From positions 1 to 54,393 of the forward strand of contig NZ_JAGTXB010000032.1 of assembly GCF_018224885.1 (NCBI RefSeq): a DNA stretch of 54,393 bases, written 5' to 3'. The notes below the pieces were generated by a model. That model did no database searches and was not told the origin of the DNA. It worked only from the letters and a program-made list of their open reading frames with translations. The translations under genes were made by a program, and so were the position numbers. Positions within the stretch are counted from its first letter, which is position 1; each line of letters begins with the position of its first letter. Shown one piece after another: positions 8,656 to 16,243 of the stretch. This stretch comes from Chitinophaga hostae (GTDB lineage Bacteria > Bacteroidota > Bacteroidia > Chitinophagales > Chitinophagaceae).

Positions 8656-9234
8656 TTAGAATTTCACCTGTGGTGCGTTTTCAGCACCAGCAGCTGCTTC
8701 GAAGTAACCTTTTTGTTTAAAGCCTGTGATACCCGCAACGATGTTGGTTGGGAAAGCACGAACAGAACTGTTATAACCATTTACGGCTTCGTTGAAGTCA
8801 TTTCTGGCAACGTTGATCCTGTTTTCAGTACCTTCCAGCTGTGCCTGCAGGTTCTGGAAGTTGGCGTTTGCTTTCAGGTCCGGATAACTTTCAGACACCG
8901 CGAGCAAACGGCCTAATGCCTGGCTGAGCTGACCTTGTGCAGCCTGGTATTGCTGGATTTTTTCAGGGCTCAGATCATTCACATCTACCTTGATCTGTGT
9001 AGCGCTGGCACGTGCCTGTATCACTTTCTCAAGGGTTTCAGTTTCGAAGTTGGCGGCGCCCTTTACAGTGGCTACCAGGTTAGGAATCAGGTCAGCGCGG
9101 CGTTGATAGCTACTCTGTACCACTCCCCATTTATTCTTCACGTTTTCATCCTTAGTCACGAGGCCGTTGTATTTACCACAACCAAACATGCCTAATAATA
9201 CGAGTACTACAATTACAATAATTCCTGTTTTCAT
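8656..9234 (-). CDS. lemA: LemA family protein
   Basis: 192 residues. The N-terminal hydrophobic segment ends in FGCGKYN, which reads either as a single membrane anchor or as a lipoprotein signal with Cys19. The family signature follows: YNGLV, then VQSSYQRRADLIPNLVATVK and ASATQIKVD, then long helices as in the LemA four-helix bundle. It heads the LemA, TPM, TPM, DUF1835 run. LemA proteins are envelope-associated and of poorly defined function. The gene upstream (9622) is on the opposite strand, leaving a 387-base divergent region. Confidence 0.93.
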   Translation of the reverse strand: MKTGIIVIVVLVLLGMFGCGKYNGLVTKDENVKNKWGVVQSSYQRRADLIPNLVATVKGAANFETETLEKVIQARASATQIKVDVNDLSPEKIQQYQAAQGQLSQALGRLLAVSESYPDLKANANFQNLQAQLEGTENRINVARNDFNEAVNGYNSSVRAFPTNIVAGITGFKQKGYFEAAAGAENAPQVKF

Positions 9235-9481
9235 CTGAATTAAAATTTAAGTTTTAAGTGCCGGCAATGATGCAAAACGTATTCCCGTTTTAAGGCTTAC
9301 CGGTGTACGTGTTGTTTTCACCGGTGAATGCTATAAAAAAAGCGGTAAACGCAAGCTTTTCACGCCTACACGAAAATATGGAAACTAAGCCACTAAATAG
9401 CTATTGGATAAGGAAACGGCAATTTTTTAAAAAAGTTCATTCATCCTTGAAATATTCATCATAAAACAGTATGTTTATATG

Positions 9482-9489
9482 TACCTTTG
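9482..9489 (+). promoter_or_regulatory. -7 element of the receiver-domain gene
   Basis: TACCTTTG is a perfect -7 box. No TTG lies at normal spacing upstream, which suggests a promoter dependent on an activator or an unusual -33 box. Transcription starting about 8 bases downstream would leave a leader of about 125 bases. Confidence 0.45.
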
Positions 9490-9496
9490 CAACGTA

Positions 9497-9515
9497 TAAA
9501 ACGTTGAACGTTTTA
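9497..9515. promoter_or_regulatory. Perfect 19-base palindrome, likely operator
   Basis: TAAAACGTTGAACGTTTTA has 9-base arms around one G. It lies 8 bases past the -7 box, over the expected transcription start, a classic repressor position. The AACGTT half-site resembles LacI-type operators, but no LacI-type gene is in the window. Confidence 0.5.
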
Positions 9516-9621
9516 CTAAACGATCTATGGTGAATGGGGTGGAATGGATACAAAATCGATATCAAAGGTTCATTGTTTCTAACTCATTTATTATCAATAA
9601 CTTGGAACTAAGTCTGCTTAA

Positions 9622-10086
9622 ATGAGTGCACAACACATCCATATACTCTATATTGATGATGAAATACACAATCTGAATGCCTTTAAAGCTTCTTTCAGAA
9701 GACTGTACAACGTAGTAACGGCTACCTCGGCGGAAGAGGCAGAGAAGCTCCTGGCCGAACAGGAATTTCACATCATTATCTCGGATCAGCGAATGCCCAA
9801 AACAACCGGGATAGAGTTTTTTGAATCCATACTGGAAAGGTATCCCGAACCTATTCGTATGCTGTTAACAGGGTATGCCGACATTAACGCGGTGGTAGAT
9901 GCCATCAACAAAGGACAGGTATACAAGTATTTCTCCAAACCCTGGAACGAAGAAGAACTGAAACACAACATCGACAAAGCATATGAGGTGTATGCCCTTC
10001 GTAAGGAAAACAAAGAACTGACCGCCAAGTTGCTGGATGTAAACCAGAAGCTTGAGTTCCTGGTACGACAGAAACTGATTTCCTGA
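9622..10086 (+). CDS. Stand-alone response-regulator receiver protein
   Basis: 154 residues. A CheY-like receiver domain fills residues 6-125: acidic pair in LYIDDE, phospho-acceptor D55 in ISDQRMP, switch Thr in LLTGYAD, and Lys107 in FSKPW. The sequence style (SDQRMPKTTGIEF, VYKYFSKPWNEEEL) matches receivers of the RpfG/HD-GYP and PAS-associated kind. Only a short charged helix of about 30 residues follows, so there is no output domain. No histidine kinase is adjacent. It is probably a phosphorelay or protein-interaction module. It has its own long leader with a palindromic candidate operator. Confidence 0.88.
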   Translation: MSAQHIHILYIDDEIHNLNAFKASFRRLYNVVTATSAEEAEKLLAEQEFHIIISDQRMPKTTGIEFFESILERYPEPIRMLLTGYADINAVVDAINKGQVYKYFSKPWNEEELKHNIDKAYEVYALRKENKELTAKLLDVNQKLEFLVRQKLIS

Positions 10087-10253
10087 TCCTTTAATGCGCC
10101 CCATCTCTGACTACAGTTCCCTTACAGGAGCCTGTTATCTTATTATACCATTGTACTTCCCTCAGCCCGTTCATCAAAATCCGCCTATCTGCAATTTCTG
10201 AATGTTGATTTTCCTTTAACTTGCACCACATTGTGAACTTAATTTCCTGAATC

Positions 10254-11633
10254 ATGCAAGTTTGGAAAGATTACCAGGCGGAGAATAAAGATCGTTTCCT
10301 GGATGAATTACTGGCGCTGTTACGCATTCCATCTGTGAGTGCGGATTCCCGTCATAATGGAGATACACAGCAATGTGCAGAAGCTGTAAAGCTGCGCCTG
10401 CAGGAAGCCGGCGCTGAAAAAGTAGAAGTGTGTCAGACTGCAGGTCATCCTATCGTTTATGGAGAGAAGATTATAGATCCGTCCTTACCCACCGTACTGG
10501 TATACGGCCACTACGATGTACAGCCCGCAGACCCGCTGGAGCTGTGGCACAGTGGTCCGTTTGAGCCGGTGATCAAAGACGGCAACATATATGCCCGCGG
10601 CAGCGCCGACGACAAAGGCCAGTTTTACATGCACGTAAAAGCCTTTGAAACCATGAACAAGACTAACACCATTCCGTGTAATATCAAGTTTATGATTGAG
10701 GGCGAAGAAGAAGTAGGCTCCGCGAACCTGGGCATCTTCCTGAAAGAAAATAAAGAGCGGCTGAAAGCTGATGTAGTATTGATTTCAGATACTTCCATGA
10801 TCAGCCTCGAAAACCCTTCCATTGACACAGGTCTGCGTGGCCTTGCCTATATGGAAGTAGAAGTAACTGGTCCTAACCGCGACCTGCACAGTGGCGTTTA
10901 TGGCGGCGCAGTGGCTAATCCTGCAACCGTCCTCGCAAAAATGATTGCTTCCCTGCACGACGACAATAACCACATCACTATTCCAGGCTTCTACGATAAA
11001 GTACAGGAGCTGAGCGCAGAAGAAAGAACCGCACTGAACGCTGCTCCGTTTGATGAGGAAGAATATAAGAAAGACCTGGGAATAGCAGATGTATGGGGAG
11101 AAAAAGGTTATAGCACCATCGAAAGAACAGGCATCCGTCCTACCCTCGAAGTAAACGGTATCTGGGGTGGATATACCGGCGAAGGCTCTAAAACAGTTTT
11201 ACCATCCAAAGCATTTGCCAAGATATCCATGCGCCTTGTTCCTAACCAGGACTGGCACGAAATATCTGACCTGTTTACCAAACACTTTGAAGCTATTGCA
11301 CCGAAAAGTGTAAAAGTGAAAGTGACCAAACACCATGGTGGCAGCCCTTATGTAACACCCACCGACTCTGTTGCATTCAAAGCAGCCCACAAGGCGATCA
11401 ATGCCACGTTTGGCAAAGATCCTATTCCTGTTCGCGGCGGCGGCAGCATTCCCATTGTAGCACTGTTTGAAAAGGAACTGGGACTGAAAACAGTATTGAT
11501 GGGTTTTGGCCTGGATAGTGATAACCTGCACTCTCCCAACGAGAAGTATGGTTTGGACAACTACTACAAAGGCATCGAAACCATTCCATATTTCCACAAA
11601 TTTTTTGCGGAAATGGCAAAAAATAATGGTTAA
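10254..11633 (+). CDS. M20 family dipeptidase/peptidase
   Basis: 459 residues, cytoplasmic, no signal peptide. M20 zinc-peptidase signatures: YGHYDVQ (H86, D88), ARGSADDKG (bridging Asp at 119-120), IEGEEEVGS (catalytic and metal Glu at 152-153), LISDT (Asp179), and DNLHSPNEKYG near the C-terminus with the last metal histidine. A dimerisation lid interrupts the catalytic domain at about residues 195-350. It closely resembles dipeptidases of the CNDP/PepV-like group that split dipeptides. The substrate cannot be set from sequence. It is followed after 79 bases by the S4 gene; that gap is filled by a repeat. Confidence 0.92.
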   Translation: MQVWKDYQAENKDRFLDELLALLRIPSVSADSRHNGDTQQCAEAVKLRLQEAGAEKVEVCQTAGHPIVYGEKIIDPSLPTVLVYGHYDVQPADPLELWHSGPFEPVIKDGNIYARGSADDKGQFYMHVKAFETMNKTNTIPCNIKFMIEGEEEVGSANLGIFLKENKERLKADVVLISDTSMISLENPSIDTGLRGLAYMEVEVTGPNRDLHSGVYGGAVANPATVLAKMIASLHDDNNHITIPGFYDKVQELSAEERTALNAAPFDEEEYKKDLGIADVWGEKGYSTIERTGIRPTLEVNGIWGGYTGEGSKTVLPSKAFAKISMRLVPNQDWHEISDLFTKHFEAIAPKSVKVKVTKHHGGSPYVTPTDSVAFKAAHKAINATFGKDPIPVRGGGSIPIVALFEKELGLKTVLMGFGLDSDNLHSPNEKYGLDNYYKGIETIPYFHKFFAEMAKNNG

Positions 11634-11639
11634 ACACCG

Positions 11640-11712
11640 GCAGTTAGCTCCAGGTAAAAGCCGCCATCTCCGCTGCACTTACTAAAAGCTAACTGCTAAA
11701 AGCTAAAAGCTT
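11640..11712 (+). repeat. Leader repeat before the S4 gene, AGCTAACTGC family (K)
   Basis: The word AGCTAACTGCTAAAAGCT lies at 11687-11704, 8 bases before the S4 start codon. Its first half pairs with GCAGTTAGCT at 11640-11649 around a 37-base loop. The same word, in the same orientation relative to the gene, precedes rimM and trmD. Confidence 0.8.
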
Positions 11713-12111
11713 ATGAGCACTCCTGAAAAAGTACGCGTCGACAAATACCTCTGGTCGATCCGGGTATTTAAAACACGCAGCCAGGCTGCAGATGCCTGCG
11801 ACGGCGGTAAAGTAAAGATGAACGGCTCCTCTGTAAAAGCTGCCAAGCCGGTAAACATCGGCGATAAGTTTGAAATCAGATCAGAAGCCCGTAAATGGGT
11901 GATAGAAGTAACCGGCCTGCTATCCAACCGGGTAGCGTACAGCGAAGCCATTAAATATTATCTTGATACAACACCTGATGAAGATAAATTAGCGCCAGCC
12001 TTTGTACCCTCTGTATTCCAGACCGGTAAACGGCAAAGTAAGATTGGCCGTCCAACGAAAAAAGACCGAAGAAGTATAGAAGGTTTTATGGAAGGAGACG
12101 GGGAAGAGTAG
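11713..12111 (+). CDS. S4-domain RNA-binding protein (HslR-like)
   Basis: 132 residues. An S4 domain occupies residues 5-70 (VRVDKYLWSIRVFKTRSQAADACDGG style, then KVKMNG and VNIGDKFEI), and a basic C-terminal tail follows (KRQSKIGRPTKKDRRS). This matches HslR/Hsp15-type proteins, which bind stalled 50S subunits carrying tRNA and help rescue them. The start codon directly follows the repeat leader. A strong terminator at 12134-12170 ends the transcript. The exact ortholog is uncertain because S4 proteins are many. Confidence 0.85.
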   Translation: MSTPEKVRVDKYLWSIRVFKTRSQAADACDGGKVKMNGSSVKAAKPVNIGDKFEIRSEARKWVIEVTGLLSNRVAYSEAIKYYLDTTPDEDKLAPAFVPSVFQTGKRQSKIGRPTKKDRRSIEGFMEGDGEE

Positions 12112-12133
12112 GTTTTCACAGGATATTTTACAG

Positions 12134-12170
12134 AAAAAGGCGCCGCTCTGCACGTTAGCGGCGCCTTTTT
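12134..12170 (+). terminator. Rho-independent terminator after the S4 gene
   Basis: A 13-base stem AAAAAGGCGCCGC / GCGGCGCCTTTTT with an 11-base loop, followed by more T-rich sequence. The A/T-symmetric stem could also act on the other strand. Confidence 0.9.
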
Positions 12171-12235
12171 ATTTTAAACGCCTTGCCAATTGAAGCGCTC
12201 TATGCTTTTTTCTACAATTTCTCACTTTTGCGTAG

Positions 12236-12243
12236 TAATTTTG
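12236..12243 (+). promoter_or_regulatory. -7 element of lysA
   Basis: TAATTTTG is a perfect -7 box 29 bases before the lysA ATG. No good -33 box is seen. Confidence 0.4.
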
Positions 12244-12272
12244 CCACCTCATTCTTAAACTAAGGATTATCA

Positions 12273-13496
12273 ATGCCTAAACAAAGCGACGTACTTGCTG
12301 CGGATTTCCTCGTGAAAGTAGCAGAAGAATTTGGTACCCCGGTATATATATACCATGCAGAAAAGATAAAAACCCAGTATGAAAAGCTCCAGAAGGCTTT
12401 TCATAAGGCCGACACCCGCTTTTTCTACGCCTGTAAGGCATTGACCAATATCAATATCCTTAAGTACATCAATTCCATTGGTTGCGGACTGGATACTGTA
12501 TCCATCCAGGAAGTGCAATTGGGCCTGAAGGCCGGATTTGATCCTAAAAACATCATCTTTACCCCCAACTGTGTGGATTTGCAGGAAATTATTGCTGCAA
12601 AAGACCTGGGCGTAATCATCAATATAGACAACCTCTCTATCCTGGAGCAGTTTGGCAATAAGTTCGGCGGCAGCTACCCGATCTGCATCCGCCTGAACCC
12701 GCATATCATGGCAGGTGGTAATTTCAAGATCTCCACAGGCCATATCGATAGCAAGTTTGGTATTTCCATCCACCAGATGCGTCATATTGAACGTATTATC
12801 AATTCCACCAAATTGAAAGTAACAGGCCTGCACATGCATACCGGCTCTGAAATCAAAGACGTGGATGTGTTTCTTCGTGGTGTAGAAGTGATGTTTGAAA
12901 TGGTACAGCATTTCCCTGACCTGGAATCTATTGACCTGGGCAGCGGCTTCAAAGTAGCCTACCAGCAGGGCGATCCTGAAACCGATATTGATCTGCTCGG
13001 TAAGAAACTGAGCGAAGCATTCAACAACTTCGCGAAATCATACGTACGCCCACTCCAGCTGTGGTTCGAACCAGGAAAGTTCCTTGTAAGTCAATCCGGT
13101 TACTTTGTAGTAAAAGCTAACGTGATCAAACAAACAACGGCTAATGTATTTGTAGGCGTGAACTCAGGCTTTAACCACCTGATCAGACCTATGTTTTACG
13201 ATGCCTTCCACCTGATCCGTAATATTTCCAATCCTAAAGGCACCGAACGGATATACACCGTAGTAGGTAATATCTGCGAAACCGACACTTTTGGATGGGA
13301 CAGAAAAATAAATGAGGTAAGAGAAGGTGACTACCTGGTGTTTTATAACGCCGGCGCCTATGGCTTTGAGATGTCTTCCAACTTTAACTCCCGCCTTAAA
13401 CCAGCGGAAGTACTGGTAAGAGATGGCAAGCCACACCTGATACGTAAACGCGATACGATAGACGATCTGCTCAAAAACCAGATTGAGCTGCAATAA
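12273..13496 (+). CDS. lysA: Diaminopimelate decarboxylase
   Basis: 407 residues. A PLP-dependent group IV decarboxylase that makes lysine from meso-diaminopimelate. The PLP lysine K55 is in FYACKALTN. GLHMHTGSEI, the phosphate-binding GSGF loop (LGSGFKVAY), EPGKF, the active-site Cys in NICETDTFG, and the final YNAGAYGFEMSSNFNSR block are all present in order. EPGK replaces the more common EPGR, and CETDTF replaces CESGD; I believe such forms occur in Bacteroidota LysA proteins. It stands alone after a strong terminator, with its own -7 box. Confidence 0.93.
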   Translation: MPKQSDVLAADFLVKVAEEFGTPVYIYHAEKIKTQYEKLQKAFHKADTRFFYACKALTNINILKYINSIGCGLDTVSIQEVQLGLKAGFDPKNIIFTPNCVDLQEIIAAKDLGVIINIDNLSILEQFGNKFGGSYPICIRLNPHIMAGGNFKISTGHIDSKFGISIHQMRHIERIINSTKLKVTGLHMHTGSEIKDVDVFLRGVEVMFEMVQHFPDLESIDLGSGFKVAYQQGDPETDIDLLGKKLSEAFNNFAKSYVRPLQLWFEPGKFLVSQSGYFVVKANVIKQTTANVFVGVNSGFNHLIRPMFYDAFHLIRNISNPKGTERIYTVVGNICETDTFGWDRKINEVREGDYLVFYNAGAYGFEMSSNFNSRLKPAEVLVRDGKPHLIRKRDTIDDLLKNQIELQ

Positions 13497-13516
13497 AATT
13501 CCCGGTTTTTCAGAAA

Positions 13517-13557
13517 TGCAGGTAATTGATTTTCAGATATAATATCAATTACCTGCA
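13517..13557. other. 14-base-pair hairpin after lysA
   Basis: TGCAGGTAATTGAT (13517-13530) is perfectly complementary to ATCAATTACCTGCA (13544-13557). There is no T-run after it, so it looks more like an mRNA 3'-end stabiliser or an operator than a normal terminator. It also lies just upstream of the promoter of the next gene. Confidence 0.6.
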
Positions 13558-13570
13558 GCTGACCCGGATG

Positions 13571-13597
13571 TTGAATACAATATTTCCCCTACCTTTG
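13571..13597 (+). promoter_or_regulatory. Promoter of the GAF-domain gene
   Basis: TTG (13571-13573) and a perfect TACCTTTG (13590-13597) with 16 bases between, slightly short. The predicted leader is about 113 bases. Confidence 0.5.
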
Positions 13598-13716
13598 CGT
13601 CTACATTAGTATACTTCCCTCTGTTATTCCTGCACTGATTTTACTGTAATTGTAATAAGATATTTTTTTGCTGGCACACCAAAATTGATGGCCTTTGGTT
13701 ATAATTATACGTTGAT

Positions 13717-16047
13717 ATGAAAGTTTTAACTGCACACCCCGGTGTATTTAACGATGATAAAGTAATTGAGTCTAATATATCATTCGTCCCCTTCCTGAAT
13801 TATTTAAAGGAAAAGGTAAATAATGCCGATGAAGTCCGCTCTCCTTTCTATAAACTCATCATTGATAAGTTTGAAAGCAACCCGGATACCCTGAAGCCCA
13901 TTTCCAGTGATAGTGATCTGAGCCCTTATAAAGAATACCTGGACCTGTTGATATCCGCCATTTTCCCGGTAACAACAGATGCTACCAAAGATATTTATGG
14001 CATTGGCGTACCTTTTAAATTCGCCATTTTCTACTACTCTGACCTGTTTAAGCAGTTGTTTACAGAGAATGGGAAAGAACTGACCGCTGTTCCGGATGGC
14101 ATTTCACTGGCCCAGGTGAAAAAAGATAAGATCACCTGGCTGTATAAGCTCATCCTGGAGAAAGTGTATCATTTTCCGATGACCTACAAGAACGAAATCA
14201 TCCATACTGTGGAAACACCGGATGGAGGTAAACGTTATGTAAAGGTGAATATAGACCCACGCTTTGTAGAGGTAAAAGTAAAGGGCAATCTGCCGGTACT
14301 GAACTATGATCAGTTCTGTTCCAAACAAATTACGCCGGAAGCACTGCAGGAACTGTTGCCCACCAACATGTTTTCCCTGGAAGGCTTTGTGATCTGGACG
14401 GTAAAAGATGTTACACAATCCGAAACGCTCAATAATATCAAAAGCCTGGTGATGAATATGCGCGCCAGCAATGAAATAGAGAGCTATCGTACCCTGGAAA
14501 AAATGATCCCGGTGATACTGGGCGTTCCGGACATCACCGCCCACGTAGTGCCCTTTCCGAAGGTAAACGGGAAGAATGTACTGGAAGAACAGTTCTCCAA
14601 TACAGATCCGATCCTGGGAGTAGGCAACAAAAAACAACAGCAGCATTTTTTCCAGTTATTGCTGGAACACGTGCAACAGCATCCTATTCCACTGATTGTT
14701 CCGGATGTAAACGAAACCACCATCGCACCGCATGCTTTTCTCAAGTATCTGCCTATAAAAAATATCAGGAGCTTCCTGGTATTCCCGATCACCCATAAAA
14801 AGGAGATCCTGGGCGTACTGGAACTGGCATCTTCCACACCTAACCGGCTATCTGCCGATCCTTTGTGGAAATTTCAGAACACCTATCCCCTGCTGGTACT
14901 AATGCTCAACCGCAGTATGAACATCCTGGAGAGCCGCTTAAATGAAGTGATCAAGGATCAGTTCACTGCCTTACAACCCTCCGTAGAATGGAAATTCGTG
15001 GACGCAGCCTGGAATTACCTGCTCACACCAACAGAAGAAAGAAAAGATATTGAAAGCATCAGCTTTGAAGAAGTATACCCGCTCTACGGTGCGGTAGACA
15101 TCCGCAATTCTTCTGTGCAGCAGGGCAATGCCATCAGGGAGGACTTACAGGAACAACTGGAGCTGATCCGCGATACCCTCGAAACCATCGGGCAAACCAT
15201 ACATCTGCCGTTGCTGGAAGAGCTGCAGTTTAAAACCAACGACCTGCTGAATAACCTCAGCGATAGCCTCTCTGCCGGCGAAGACCTGAAAGTGAACGAA
15301 TTCATGGAACAGGAAATACAACCCGTGCTGGAGCATCTCTGTGAAGGTAACGACACCCTGAAACCACTACTGACCAACTATTTCGCCAAAATGGATAAGT
15401 CAGAAGGACATGTATATCATCACCGGAGGGAATACGAGGAAAGCTTATCAAAAATCAATGCGGCCATTAGTCAATACCTGGAAAAAGAGCGCCAATACAT
15501 ACAGCATTCCTTCCCATGCTACTTTGAGAAATACCGTACAGATGGTGTGGAATACACCATTTATATTGGTCAGTCTATTGCACAGGAAAAGAAATTTGAT
15601 CAGTTGTACCTGCGTAACCTGCGCCTGTGGCAGCTTTCTTCTATGGCTCATATTGCGAGGCTTACGCATAAGCTGGGACCCAAATTAAAGACCCCGCTGC
15701 AAACCACACAGATGATCCTCATGCACAGCGCTCCTATCACTATCAGCTTCCGCAGCGATGAGCGCAGATTTGATGTGGAAGGCGCGTATAATGTCCGCTA
15801 TGAGATTATCAAAAAACGTATCGACAAAGTACATGTAAAAGATACCGGTGAAAGGTTAACACAACCCGGCACCATTGCAATGGTATACTCTTATGTAAGG
15901 GAAATGGAAGAATTGAAAAAATACATCACCTTCCTTCAAAGCAAAAAAATATTGCTGCCCGAAATTGAGATGCTCGACCTCGAAGAGCTACAGGGCGTAA
16001 GCGGTCTGAAGGCACTCAGGGTGAGAGTGAATATGGAGGAGGAGTAA
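13717..16047 (+). CDS. GAF-domain protein with a cyclase-like motif, function unknown
   Basis: 776 residues, no membrane segment. The N-terminal 240 residues are helical and unassigned. A GAF-like sensor domain covers about 250-400 (IRSFLVFPITHKKEILGVLELAS is its characteristic strand pair). At about residue 450-465 the motif PLYGAVDIRNSS resembles the metal-binding strand of class III nucleotide cyclases (the FADI-type stretch). A long helical part follows, and the C-terminal 80 residues are alpha/beta. Such large GAF proteins occur in Bacteroidota without assigned function. I cannot show that it is an active cyclase. It is monocistronic, with its own promoter, and ends 3 bases before a long inverted repeat. 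Confidence 0.75.
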   Translation: MKVLTAHPGVFNDDKVIESNISFVPFLNYLKEKVNNADEVRSPFYKLIIDKFESNPDTLKPISSDSDLSPYKEYLDLLISAIFPVTTDATKDIYGIGVPFKFAIFYYSDLFKQLFTENGKELTAVPDGISLAQVKKDKITWLYKLILEKVYHFPMTYKNEIIHTVETPDGGKRYVKVNIDPRFVEVKVKGNLPVLNYDQFCSKQITPEALQELLPTNMFSLEGFVIWTVKDVTQSETLNNIKSLVMNMRASNEIESYRTLEKMIPVILGVPDITAHVVPFPKVNGKNVLEEQFSNTDPILGVGNKKQQQHFFQLLLEHVQQHPIPLIVPDVNETTIAPHAFLKYLPIKNIRSFLVFPITHKKEILGVLELASSTPNRLSADPLWKFQNTYPLLVLMLNRSMNILESRLNEVIKDQFTALQPSVEWKFVDAAWNYLLTPTEERKDIESISFEEVYPLYGAVDIRNSSVQQGNAIREDLQEQLELIRDTLETIGQTIHLPLLEELQFKTNDLLNNLSDSLSAGEDLKVNEFMEQEIQPVLEHLCEGNDTLKPLLTNYFAKMDKSEGHVYHHRREYEESLSKINAAISQYLEKERQYIQHSFPCYFEKYRTDGVEYTIYIGQSIAQEKKFDQLYLRNLRLWQLSSMAHIARLTHKLGPKLKTPLQTTQMILMHSAPITISFRSDERRFDVEGAYNVRYEIIKKRIDKVHVKDTGERLTQPGTIAMVYSYVREMEELKKYITFLQSKKILLPEIEMLDLEELQGVSGLKALRVRVNMEEE

Positions 16048-16049
16048 GC

Positions 16050-16241
16050 GGATTTTTTCTTGCCCGGGATTTCAAAGATTTTGATGATTTACAGGATTTT
16101 TATTTTTTGATTTAGCGAATTAAAAAAGATTAGGGGAGATAAAAGCGGATATGCTTTTATCTCCCCTAATCTTTTAAAAATCATCATAGGAAAAATCCTG
16201 TAAATCATCAAAACCTTTGAAATCCCGGGCAAGAAAAAATC
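16050..16241. repeat. Long inverted repeat, TTCTTGCCC family (D)
   Basis: Arms share GATTTTTTCTTGCCCGGG, ATTTCAAAGATTTTGATGAT and AAAAGATTAGGGGAGATAA around a short centre with AAGCGGATATGCTTT. It fills the gap between two convergent genes, 2-3 bases from each stop codon. Confidence 0.9.
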
Positions 16242-16243
16242 GG

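Larger units (their letters stand above)
9235..9621. other. Divergent intergenic region, lemA / receiver gene
   Basis: Contains a small hairpin (ACCGGTG at 9299-9305 with CACCGGT at 9319-9325), a perfect -7 box and a 19-base palindrome before the receiver gene. No coding sequence is apparent. Confidence 0.55.
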
